NCBI GenBank assembly: GCA_934486895.1 | Contig: CAKSQZ010000037.1 | Coordinates: forward strand, 1 to 7,663 | Direction of reading: 5' to 3' | Length of the DNA stretch: 7,663 nucleotides | Source of the DNA: an uncultured Eubacteriales bacterium | Lineage (GTDB): Bacteria > Bacillota > Clostridia > Oscillospirales > Acutalibacteraceae | In this document: positions 1-5,893 of the stretch, piece by piece | How the letters are laid out: each line of letters begins with the position of its first letter | Position numbering within the stretch: the first letter of the stretch is position 1 | The notes under the pieces: generated by a model | The model's input: only the letters and a program-made list of their open reading frames with translations | Databases searched by the model: none | What the model was told of the DNA's origin: nothing | Program-made: the position numbers and the translations under genes

Positions 1-14
1 ACCCGCCGTTTCGC

Positions 15-23
15 GAGTGCTAG
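15..23 (-). promoter_or_regulatory. Possible CIRCE half site (HrcA operator), partner cut by window edge
   Basis: On the minus strand this reads CTAGCACTC, eight of nine bases of the left arm of CIRCE (TTAGCACTC-N9-GAGTGCTAA), the operator of the heat-shock repressor HrcA. It overlaps the predicted start point of the minus-strand promoter at 27-55, which is where CIRCE sits in groE and dnaK operons. The second arm is not confirmed. Only five bases remain before the edge; at the usual 9-base spacing they fit badly, and at 10 bases GGGT partly resembles GAGT. A chance match is possible. Confidence 0.3.
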
Positions 24-26
24 ATT

Positions 27-55
27 ATAATACCACACCTCCCCTTCATTGTCAA
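27..55 (-). promoter_or_regulatory. Strong sigma-A promoter for a gene left of the window
   Basis: Reading the minus strand, TTGACA (55-50) is followed by a 17-base spacer and TATTAT (32-27), with a TGG extended -10 directly before it. Upstream of the -35, at about 61-91, lie long A and T tracts that would act as an UP element. Transcription would start near position 20 and leave the window leftwards, so a divergent gene begins just outside. Its identity is not visible; the CIRCE-like half site at the start point hints at a heat-shock operon. The bases from 92 to 212 hold no gene, only AT-rich spacer with a small CCTATA/TATAGG inverted repeat at 156-174. Confidence 0.8.
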
Positions 56-212
56 CCCCCTTTTTTTCTTTTTTTTAAAAAAATTTTACGGTTGCGGTCG
101 GCAGGCGGACGACACACATCATATAGTAATTTGAAGCTTTGTTCCTATGCTTTTTCCTATACATTATATATAGGGGCAAAATAGCAAAATAAAAAATTTT
201 TAAAAAAACCAC

Positions 213-241
213 TTGACAAATCAAATAAATCGGTGTAGACT
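213..241 (+). promoter_or_regulatory. Sigma-A promoter of the rubrerythrin gene
   Basis: A perfect -35 TTGACA (213-218) is followed by a 17-base spacer and a -10 TAGACT (236-241). Transcription should start near 247-249, giving a leader of about 50 bases. The A/T-rich run at 185-207 upstream could add UP-element strength. The TTG at 213 opens an in-frame extension of the coding region, but it lies in the -35 hexamer and cannot be the translation start. Confidence 0.85.
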
Positions 242-245
242 AAGA

Positions 246-262
246 TTAAGAATTATTCTTAA
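246..262 (+). promoter_or_regulatory. PerR/Fur-family operator at the rubrerythrin start point
   Basis: TTAAGAATTATTCTTAA is a perfect palindrome of two 8-base arms around a central T. It contains the 7-1-7 arrangement TAAGAAT-T-ATTCTTA typical of Fur-superfamily boxes and is close to the PerR consensus TTATAATnATTATAA. It begins five bases after the -10 and covers the start point, an ideal place for a repressor. AATTATTC recurs 13 bases downstream (264-271), a possible weak second half site. PerR control of rubrerythrins is known in clostridia; assigning PerR rather than Fur or Zur is inference from the box and the target gene. Confidence 0.7.
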
Positions 263-296
263 AAATTATTCAATGTATTTCAGGAGGATTATTATT

Positions 297-839
297 ATGA
301 AAAAATTTGTATGTACAGTTTGCGGATATGTTTTCGAGGGCGATGCCGCTCCGGAGTTCTGCCCGGTTTGCAAGGCGCCGGCTGAGAAATTTAAAGAGCA
401 GACAGGCGACAGGCAGTGGGCTGCCGAGCATGTTGTCGGTGTGGCAAAGGGTGTCCGCGAGGATATTCTTGACGATCTGCGTGCCAATTTCGAGGGCGAG
501 TGCTCCGAGGTCGGTATGTATCTTGCGATGGCTCGTGTTGCTCACAGAGAGGGTTATCCCGAGATCGGTCTTTACTGGGAGAAGGCTGCTTTTGAAGAGG
601 CTGAACACGCTGCTAAGTTTGCAGAGCTGCTCGGCGAAGTTGTGACGGACAGCACCAAGAAGAATCTTGAGATGCGTGTTGACGCCGAGAACGGTGCGAC
701 TGCAGGCAAGTTTGATCTTGCTAAGCGCGCGAAGGAGCTCGGTCTTGACGCTATTCACGACACTGTTCATGAGATGGCTCGTGACGAAGCCCGCCACGGC
801 AAGGCTTTTGAGGGACTGCTCAACAGATATTTTAAATAA
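297..839 (+). CDS. rbr: Reverse-type rubrerythrin (N-terminal rubredoxin, C-terminal diiron domain)
   Basis: Cytoplasmic non-haem iron peroxidase of 180 residues, which in anaerobes reduces hydrogen peroxide (and oxygen in the reverse type) with electrons from NAD(P)H via rubredoxin reductases. Residues 1-35 form a rubredoxin domain with the iron-binding cysteine pairs C6-x2-C9 and C22-x2-C25. Residues about 55-178 form the four-helix ferritin-like domain with two ExxH motifs, E101-x2-H104 and E164-x2-H167, plus further acidic ligands around E67/E69 and E159. Classical rubrerythrin carries rubredoxin at the C-terminus; the order here is that of clostridial revRbr. The start at 297 is set by AGGAGG at 282-287, nine bases upstream. 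The gene has its own promoter, a PerR-like operator and a strong terminator, so it is monocistronic and probably peroxide-inducible. Confidence 0.95.
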   Translation: MKKFVCTVCGYVFEGDAAPEFCPVCKAPAEKFKEQTGDRQWAAEHVVGVAKGVREDILDDLRANFEGECSEVGMYLAMARVAHREGYPEIGLYWEKAAFEEAEHAAKFAELLGEVVTDSTKKNLEMRVDAENGATAGKFDLAKRAKELGLDAIHDTVHEMARDEARHGKAFEGLLNRYFK

Positions 840-856
840 GTATACATTTACTATTA

Positions 857-892
857 GAAAGGGGACGGTTTTGATCGTCCCCTTTCATTTTT
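857..892 (+). terminator. Rho-independent terminator of rubrerythrin
   Basis: GAAAGGGGACG (857-867) pairs perfectly with CGTCCCCTTTC (876-886), an 11-base-pair stem with an 8-base loop, followed by ATTTTT (887-892). It lies 17 bases after the stop codon and closes the rubrerythrin transcript before the repeat region begins. Confidence 0.95.
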
Positions 893-917
893 GCAATATG
901 ATTTTGCGCACAACCTA

Positions 918-1410
918 ATGTCGGGGCAACGAAGTTGCTTTGCTCGCTTGACCGACGGTCGGGCAATGAAGGCAGCCTATCGCACAAACTCCATGCGGTC
1001 TGCCCTCCATGGCAATGGGCGACAAAGTCGCTATGCCGTGGTTGGTTATCATATTGTTTAACCCTCAATGCTCGACAAGAACCTATCTTCTTGTCGGGTA
1101 CAAAAGGCAGCCTGTCGCACAAACTCCATGCGGTCTGCCCTCCATGGCAATGGGCAACGAAGTTGCTTTGCCGTGGGGAGATACATCTTATCCCGCCTTT
1201 TATGCTCGACCGTTAGCACGGCAACGAAGTTGCTTTGCACGCTCGACCGACGGTCGGGCAATAAAACTTACCTGTCGCACAAACTCCCCGCGGCATGGCA
1301 ACCGTGCCAACGGCAACGAAGTTGCTTTGCACGCTCGACCGAATGTCGGGTACAAAAGGCAGCATGTCGCACAAACTTCCCGCGTCCTGCTCTCCGCGGC
1401 AGCGGAAGTT
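918..1410 (+). repeat. Intergenic hairpin-mosaic repeat region 1 (forward orientation)
   Basis: About 490 bases between the rubrerythrin terminator and the secA promoter consist of short hairpin modules with no credible gene. Module H2 is GCAAC-GAA-GTTGC at 926-938, 1154-1166, 1221-1233 and 1313-1325, and GCGAC-AAA-GTCGC at 1019-1031. Module H1 is a 4-bp stem with a 4-base loop: CCATGGCAATGG at 1007-1018 and 1142-1153, CCGTTAGCACGG at 1210-1221, CCGTGCCAACGG at 1302-1313, CCGCGGCAGCGG at 1394-1405. Module H3 is CTCGAC...GTCGGG, for example CGACCG-A-CGGTCG at 951-963 and 1245-1257 and CGACAAGA...TCTTGTCG at 1073-1096. A spacer with GTCGCACAAACTCC links H3 to H1. Open frames here are artefacts of stop-poor repeats: they overlap in several frames and lack ribosome sites. 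The repeat family is not one I recognise. Confidence 0.9.
971..1155 (+). repeat. Tandem duplication inside region 1 (50-bp copies, 135-bp period)
   Basis: Positions 971-1020 and 1106-1155 match at 49 of 50 bases, the only difference being A979 against G1114. Both start GGCAGCC and end with the H1 hairpin CCATGGCAATGG plus GC. The sequence after each copy is also homologous, but the H2 hairpin differs by compensating changes (GCGAC/GTCGC after the first, GCAAC/GTTGC after the second). The near-identity suggests recent copying of this segment. Confidence 0.9.
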
Positions 1411-1416
1411 TGGGGG

Positions 1417-1445
1417 TTGTTATTTTAAAACGGGTGTGTTATAAT
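1417..1445 (+). promoter_or_regulatory. Sigma-A promoter of secA
   Basis: TTGTTA (1417-1422), a 17-base spacer and a perfect -10 TATAAT (1440-1445), with an extended -10 TGT directly before it. The start point would be near 1451-1453, giving a leader of about 35 bases. A second TATAAT at 1449-1454 has no matching -35 and is better explained as part of the inverted repeat that follows. The promoter lies immediately after the last hairpin of repeat region 1. Confidence 0.85.
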
Positions 1446-1468
1446 GGGTATAATCGAAAATTATACCC
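1446..1468 (+). promoter_or_regulatory. Perfect 9-bp inverted repeat at the secA transcription start
   Basis: GGGTATAAT (1446-1454) and ATTATACCC (1460-1468) are exact reverse complements separated by CGAAA. The left arm abuts the -10 and spans the predicted start point, so the full hairpin would not be in the RNA. It is better placed to act as a repressor-binding operator on DNA. No T tract follows, so it is not a terminator. I cannot name a regulator for it. Confidence 0.6.
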
Positions 1469-1486
1469 AAAGCGAGGTTTTATTTT

Positions 1487-4225
1487 ATGGGACTTAGAGA
1501 TCTGATCCTCGGATCATACAGCAAAAGGGAGCTCAAAAAGATCAAACCGATCCAGCAGGCTGTGCTGGATCTTGAAGACAAATTCAAGGACTACACCGAC
1601 GCTCAGCTGCGCGGTATGACCGACGAGTTCAAAGCAAGACTGCAATCGGGCGAGACGACCGACGACATTCTGCCCGAGGCGTTCGCTGTCTGCCGCGAGG
1701 CGGCATGGCGTGTGCTCGGTCTGCGTCCGTACCCTGTCCAGATCATCGGCGGCATCGTGCTTCACGAGGGCCGTATCGCCGAGATGAAAACAGGTGAAGG
1801 TAAGACGCTTGTCGCTACACTGCCCGCATACTTAAACGCTCTCACAGGCAGAGGCGTTCACATTGTCACTGTCAACGACTATCTTGCAAAGCGTGACTCG
1901 GAATGGATGGGCAAGCTCTATCGTTTTCTCGGTCTGTCGGTCGGACTGATCATTCATGCGGTCGAGCCGTCGCAGCGCAAAGCCGCTTACGACGCCGACA
2001 TCACCTACTGCACAAACAACGAGCTCGGCTTTGACTATCTGCGTGACAACATGGTGACATATAAAGAACAGCGCGTTCAGCGCGGCCATGCGTTTGCCGT
2101 TGTGGACGAGGTGGACTCGATCCTCATCGATGAAGCGAGAACTCCGCTTATTATCTCCGGTCAGGGCGAGAAATCGACCGACCTTTATCAGAAAGCCGAC
2201 AAATTCGCGCTCACTTTAAAGGCGAAAAAGATCAAGGAAGTCGATTCCAAGGTCGATGCCGACGAGCAGTCGGACGACAGCGACTACATTATAGATGAAA
2301 AGGCGAAAACCGCTACTCTCACCGCTTCGGGTGTTAAAAAAGCGGAGGAGTTTTTCCATCTTGACAACTTAAACGATCCCGAAAATGTGACGATCGCTCA
2401 TCACATCAACCAGGCTATCCGCGCTCACGGCATTATGCACAGAGATGTCGATTATGTCGTTAAGGACGGCGAGGTCATTATCGTCGACGAATCGACAGGC
2501 CGTTTGATGTTCGGCAGACGGTATAATGAAGGTCTGCATCAGGCGATCGAAGCGAAAGAGGGCGTTAAGGTCGCGCACGAATCCAAGACTCTTGCGACGA
2601 TCACCTTCCAGAACTTCTTCAGAATGTATGACAAGCTTTCCGGTATGACGGGTACTGCGATGACGGAATCGCAGGAATTTGCCGAGATCTATAAGCTCGA
2701 TGTTGTCGAGATCCCGACAAACCGTCCGCTTATGCGCGAGGATCTCAATGATGTTGTGTATAAGACCGAAAAGGGCAAGTATCTTGCCGTTATCAACGAT
2801 ATTATCGAGCGCCATAAGACAGGTCAGCCTATCCTTGTGGGTACGGTTTCTATCGAAAAGTCGGAGATCATGAGCCGTCTTTTGAAAGCCAAGGGTATTC
2901 CGCACAATGTGTTGAACGCCAAGAACCACGAGCGCGAGGCTGAGATCATTGCGCAGGCAGGCAAGCTCAACGCTGTTACTATTGCGACAAACATGGCAGG
3001 CCGAGGCACCGATATTATGCTCGGCGGTAATGCCGAATACATGGCGAAACAGCAGATGAGAAAGCTCGAATATTCGGAGGAGCTGATCGCCGAAGCGACA
3101 GGCTTTGCAGAGACCGATAATCAGGATATTCTCGATGCGAGAGCGAAGTTCACCGAGCTTGAAAGCAAGTTTAAAAAGGAGATCGAGCCGGAAGCCGAGA
3201 AAGTCAGAGAGGCGGGCGGTCTGTGCATTATCGGTACAGAGCGTCACGAATCCCGCCGTATCGATAATCAGCTGCGCGGCCGTGCAGGCCGTCAGGGCGA
3301 TCCCGGCTGCAGCCGATTCTATATTTCGCTGGAGGACGATCTGATGAGATTGTTCGGCGGCGAGAGGATCAATTCCATTATGGAAACGATGAAGGTCGAT
3401 GAGAATACTCCGCTTGAAATGGGTATGCTCTCGAAGCGTATCGAAGCGGCTCAGCAGAAGATCGAGCTTCGCAATTTCAGTATTCGTAAGAATGTCCTCG
3501 ATTTCGACGATGTTATGAACACTCAGCGTACCGTTATCTACGAGCAGCGCAACCGCGTGCTGGACGGTGCCGATCTGCATGAGGCGATCTGCAATATGAT
3601 CACCGAGACAATTCATTCCGCCTGCATGAGGTATCTTTCGGGATCTTCGTTTGAAGAGTGGAATGTCGACGGCTTGAAAGAGTATTTTGCGCCGTGGCTC
3701 GATTGCGGCAACGCCCTCGATTTCGATGAAGAAAAGCGCGAAACTATTACTCCGAGCGAAGTTGCGGACGAGATCACCGAAAGCGCGCTCGGGCAGTATC
3801 ATGAGCGTGAAGCCGAGTTCGGCGCGGATATGATGCGCGATATCGAGAGATTTGTGCTGCTGCGCAGCGTTGATATGCACTGGATGGATCATATCGACGC
3901 AATGGACGAACTCAGAAACGGTATTTATCTGCGGTCCTACGGTCAGCACGATCCTGTTGTTGAATACCGCGAGGAAGGCTCGGATATGTTTGACGCGATG
4001 AACGAGTCGATCCGCGAGGAAACAAGCAAGATGATCATGACTGTTCGTGTACGCAAGAACGAAGAAGTCAAACGCGAGCAGGTCGCTAAGGTGACGGGTA
4101 CTTCCGGCGCGTCGGACGGTACGGTCAGTGCGACGGTCAAGAAGGGTCAGAAGATCGGAAGAAACGATCCGTGTCCCTGCGGTTCGGGTAAGAAGTATAA
4201 ACGCTGCTGCGGCGCCAACGAGTAG
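1487..4225 (+). CDS. secA: Preprotein translocase ATPase SecA
   Basis: The motor of the Sec export pathway: it binds preproteins and SecYEG at the membrane and uses ATP hydrolysis to push unfolded chains across. It has 912 residues, somewhat longer than the Bacillus protein. Nucleotide-binding domain 1 has Walker A MKTGEGKT at 100-107 and the DEVD box at 207-210; the preprotein cross-linking domain follows from about 220. Domain 2 contains NMAGRGTDI (502-510) and GTERHESRRIDNQLRGRAGR (583-602). The helical scaffold and wing lie at about 620-850. The flexible tail ends in a zinc-binding SEC-C motif with C896, C898, C907 and C908, which binds SecB or ribosomes in other bacteria. Acidic or charged insertions sit at about 248-272 and 530-575. 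The start is supported by AGCGAGG (1471-1477) nine bases upstream. No frameshift is visible. No terminator follows; degV is probably co-transcribed. Confidence 0.98.
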   Translation: MGLRDLILGSYSKRELKKIKPIQQAVLDLEDKFKDYTDAQLRGMTDEFKARLQSGETTDDILPEAFAVCREAAWRVLGLRPYPVQIIGGIVLHEGRIAEMKTGEGKTLVATLPAYLNALTGRGVHIVTVNDYLAKRDSEWMGKLYRFLGLSVGLIIHAVEPSQRKAAYDADITYCTNNELGFDYLRDNMVTYKEQRVQRGHAFAVVDEVDSILIDEARTPLIISGQGEKSTDLYQKADKFALTLKAKKIKEVDSKVDADEQSDDSDYIIDEKAKTATLTASGVKKAEEFFHLDNLNDPENVTIAHHINQAIRAHGIMHRDVDYVVKDGEVIIVDESTGRLMFGRRYNEGLHQAIEAKEGVKVAHESKTLATITFQNFFRMYDKLSGMTGTAMTESQEFAEIYKLDVVEIPTNRPLMREDLNDVVYKTEKGKYLAVINDIIERHKTGQPILVGTVSIEKSEIMSRLLKAKGIPHNVLNAKNHEREAEIIAQAGKLNAVTIATNMAGRGTDIMLGGNAEYMAKQQMRKLEYSEELIAEATGFAETDNQDILDARAKFTELESKFKKEIEPEAEKVREAGGLCIIGTERHESRRIDNQLRGRAGRQGDPGCSRFYISLEDDLMRLFGGERINSIMETMKVDENTPLEMGMLSKRIEAAQQKIELRNFSIRKNVLDFDDVMNTQRTVIYEQRNRVLDGADLHEAICNMITETIHSACMRYLSGSSFEEWNVDGLKEYFAPWLDCGNALDFDEEKRETITPSEVADEITESALGQYHEREAEFGADMMRDIERFVLLRSVDMHWMDHIDAMDELRNGIYLRSYGQHDPVVEYREEGSDMFDAMNESIREETSKMIMTVRVRKNEEVKREQVAKVTGTSGASDGTVSATVKKGQKIGRNDPCPCGSGKKYKRCCGANE

Positions 4226-4534
4226 CGGCCGCTGCCGCGGAGGGCAGGACGCGGGGAGTTTGTGCGGTGGGCATCCTTTTGTACCCGACAAGCGGTAAAC
4301 AGAATGTCGAGCATAAAAAGTTAGATAAAATGATAACCGACCACGGCATAGCGACTTTGTCGCCCCGACATTCGGTCGAGCGTGCAAAGCAGCTCTGCTG
4401 CCGCTGCCGCGGAGGGCAGGACGCGGGGAGTTTGTGCGGTGGGGTAGCTTTTATGCCCGACAAGAAGATAAGTTCCTGTCGAGCATTTAATGTCGGATAA
4501 GATATATCTGCCCACGGCAAAGCGACTTTGTCGC
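4226..4534 (-). repeat. Intergenic hairpin-mosaic repeat region 2 (reverse orientation)
   Basis: The whole secA-degV gap is made of the modules of region 1, here inverted, starting immediately after the secA stop codon. H1 appears as CCGCTGCCGCGG at 4229-4240 and 4401-4412. H2 appears as GCGAC-TTT-GTCGC at 4351-4363 and 4522-4534, and as GCAGC-TCT-GCTGC at 4389-4401. H3 appears as CGACATTCGGTCGAG at 4366-4380 and as a longer CGACAAG...CTGTCG form around 4459-4481. No promoter for degV and no convincing terminator is seen, so the modules would be transcribed as spacer between secA and degV. Confidence 0.9.
4228..4443. repeat. Perfect 44-bp direct repeats inside region 2
   Basis: Positions 4228-4271 and 4400-4443 are identical over 44 bases, 172 bases apart. 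Each starts with GCCGCTGCCGCGG or its equivalent and runs through GGACGCGGGGAGTTTGTGCG to GGTGGG. Exact identity of such long copies in non-coding DNA points to recent duplication or gene conversion. Confidence 0.92.
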
Positions 4535-4564
4535 CTGTTATTTTAACTCGGGAGGAAAACTATT

Positions 4565-5434
4565 ATGGATTATGTTATTATCACCGAAACGACTGCGGAT
4601 CTTCCGCTGTCGCTGATCAAAGAACTCGATGTTCGTGTTTTACCGCTCGGCTACGTTGTTGACGGCAAGGAATACGGCGACGAGCCCTCGGAAAACGATC
4701 TGATGATCAAGGGCTTTTACCGTATGCTCAAAGAGGGAAAACATTCTTCGACTTCTCAGATAAATTCCGCTGTTTTTGAAGAGGTTTTTGAGGAGTATTT
4801 TAAAAGCGGGAAAGACATTCTTTATCTCGCTTTTTCGGGTGCGCTTTCGGGAACCGTTCAGCAGGCGAGAGTTGCCGCCGACGAACTGAAAGACAAATTC
4901 CCCGACCGAAAGATAGTTATTGTGGACACTCTTTGCGCATCGCTCGGCGAGGGTTTGCTTGTGTATTACACCGCTAAAAAGCGTGATTCGGGCGCGTCGC
5001 TCACCGAGGCGGCGGACTATGCCGAAACACTGAAGCACAAGATCTGCCACTGGTTCACGGTTGACGATCTCAATCATTTAAAACGCGGCGGCAGAGTTTC
5101 TCCCACAGCGGCGGCGATTGGTTCGATGCTCGGGATCAAGCCGATCCTTCATGTTGACGAGGAAGGCAGACTGATCCCTGTTTCAAAGGTCAGAGGCCGT
5201 TCTAAGTCGATCGAGGCATTGATCGAACGCGCCGAAAAGACGATCATTCCCGAAGAAAATCCCGTCGTTTTTATTTCGCACGGCGATTGCCGAGAGGACG
5301 CTATGATCCTGCGCCAGCTCGTTATCAACAGGCTCGGCGTTAAAGATGTCGTTGTGAATTATATCGGGCCGACGATCGGTTCGCATTCCGGTCAGGGCAC
5401 TCTCGCTCTGTTCTTTGTCGGCTCCTCCCGCTAG
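4565..5434 (+). CDS. DegV-family protein (fatty-acid-binding, FakB-like)
   Basis: A soluble 289-residue protein of the DegV/FakB family, whose members bind one fatty acid and, where studied, present it to the kinase FakA to make acyl-phosphate for membrane lipid synthesis. Family motifs are clear: N-terminal ITETTADLP (6-14), STSQ (62-65), SGALSGTVQQA (91-101), the conserved block HLKRGGRVSPTAAAIGSMLG (171-190) and the C-terminal GPTIGSHSGQGTLALFF (268-284). The usual opening TDSTADLP has conservative D-to-E and S-to-T changes. Length is typical. GGGAGG at 4550-4555, nine bases upstream, fixes the start. No promoter is evident, so read-through from secA across repeat region 2 is likely. No fakA is in the window, so the fatty-acid role rests on family membership and the exact ligand is unknown. 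Confidence 0.93.
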   Translation: MDYVIITETTADLPLSLIKELDVRVLPLGYVVDGKEYGDEPSENDLMIKGFYRMLKEGKHSSTSQINSAVFEEVFEEYFKSGKDILYLAFSGALSGTVQQARVAADELKDKFPDRKIVIVDTLCASLGEGLLVYYTAKKRDSGASLTEAADYAETLKHKICHWFTVDDLNHLKRGGRVSPTAAAIGSMLGIKPILHVDEEGRLIPVSKVRGRSKSIEALIERAEKTIIPEENPVVFISHGDCREDAMILRQLVINRLGVKDVVVNYIGPTIGSHSGQGTLALFFVGSSR

Positions 5435-5710
5435 CCGTTGGCACGGTTGCCATGCCGCGGGGAGTTCCAGCGGTGGGCAGCCTTTTGTACCCGACAAGAA
5501 ATTAGCCGCTTGTCGAGCCGGCACAGCCGGTTTGCCGCGGGGAGTTTGTGCGAATGGGATAGAAAAAATGCCCGACAAGAAGATAAGCTCTTATCGAGCA
5601 TTTAATGTCGGATATGATGTATCTACCCACGGCATGCCAGCCGCGGCAGCGGTCGAGCATTATAAGTCGGTCATTATGATAGCCGACCACGGCAAACCGG
5701 CTGTGCCGGC
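5435..5710 (-). repeat. Intergenic hairpin-mosaic repeat region 3 (mainly reverse orientation)
   Basis: It starts at the base after the degV stop codon and ends just before the degV terminator, so it forms the 3' untranslated region. The first 32 bases (5435-5466) are the exact reverse complement of 1282-1313 in region 1. H3 is seen as CGACAAG/CTTGTCG at 5492-5515 and as CGACAAGA...TTATCG at 5573-5595. An H1 copy, CCGCGGCAGCGG, occurs in forward orientation at 5641-5652. A 21-base segment at 5517-5537 recurs inverted at 5690-5710; each copy holds a small CCGGC-ACA-GCCGG type hairpin. No gene is supported here. Confidence 0.88.
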
Positions 5711-5718
5711 GGTAATAC

Positions 5719-5745
5719 CGCAGGTTGTAAAAAACCTGCGTTTTT
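5719..5745 (+). terminator. Rho-independent terminator of degV (secA-degV unit)
   Basis: CGCAGGTT (5719-5726) pairs perfectly with AACCTGCG (5733-5740) around a 6-base loop, followed directly by TTTTT (5741-5745). It lies about 285 bases beyond the degV stop, after the repeat region. An upstream GCGGT-AAT-ACCGC hairpin (5709-5721) overlaps its first bases and could compete with it. Confidence 0.9.
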
Positions 5746-5770
5746 AAAGCAATTTCAGCGCATTTTGGGG

Positions 5771-5799
5771 TTGAATTTTTCCGCGTTTTGTGGTATAAT
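5771..5799 (+). promoter_or_regulatory. Sigma-A promoter of dnaA
   Basis: TTGAAT (5771-5776), a 17-base spacer and a perfect TATAAT (5794-5799) with a TGG extended -10 immediately before it. The start point would be near 5805-5807, leaving a leader of nearly 90 bases. No canonical DnaA box (TTATCCACA) is seen between the degV terminator and dnaA, so autoregulation through such a box upstream is not evident. Confidence 0.88.
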
Positions 5800-5849
5800 A
5801 TATGAGATTAGAGGCTTGTGAAAATCGGGCTCTTTAATCTCATATTTTT
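5800..5849 (+). promoter_or_regulatory. Inverted repeat with T tract in the dnaA leader
   Basis: ATATGAGATTA (5800-5810) and TAATCTCATAT (5835-5845) are exact reverse complements, and GAG (5811-5813) can pair with CTC (5830-5832) further in across a TT bulge. Five Ts follow at 5845-5849, which looks like an intrinsic terminator or attenuator ahead of dnaA. However, the start point is near 5806, so the outer five or six bases of the left arm would not be transcribed and the RNA stem would be only about eight pairs. It could therefore act as an attenuator or as an operator touching the -10. Confidence 0.55.
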
Positions 5850-5893
5850 GTTTATATATACTATGATATTGCCACCGAAAGGAATATTTAAAT

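Noticed and set aside
213..296. Upstream in-frame TTG extending rubrerythrin by 28 residues
   Set aside because: The TTG is part of the -35 TTGACA, lies upstream of the likely transcription start, and AGGAGG at 282-287 fits the ATG at 297, where the rubredoxin domain begins.
918..1410. CRISPR array
   Set aside because: The repeated units vary in length and sequence, are internally hairpinned and shuffled, and there are no regular unique spacers or cas genes.
2369..4387. Long open frame on the minus strand (672 codons)
   Set aside because: It lies almost wholly antisense to secA, runs into repeat region 2, has no recognisable domain, and is explained by the codon bias of secA.
4522..4546. 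Terminator of secA formed by GCGAC-TTT-GTCGC followed by CTGTTATTTT
   Set aside because: The stem is only five pairs and is a standard repeat module; the T tract is interrupted and begins too late. The same module elsewhere has no T tract.
4535..4566. Separate promoter for degV using CTGTTA and TATTAT
   Set aside because: The spacing is 20 bases and the -10 would overlap the start codon, contradicting the good ribosome site at 4550-4555.
5787..5799. DnaA box overlapping the dnaA -10 (TGTGGTATA against TGTGGATAA)
   Set aside because: Three mismatches in the distal half; TGGTATAAT is fully explained as an extended -10.
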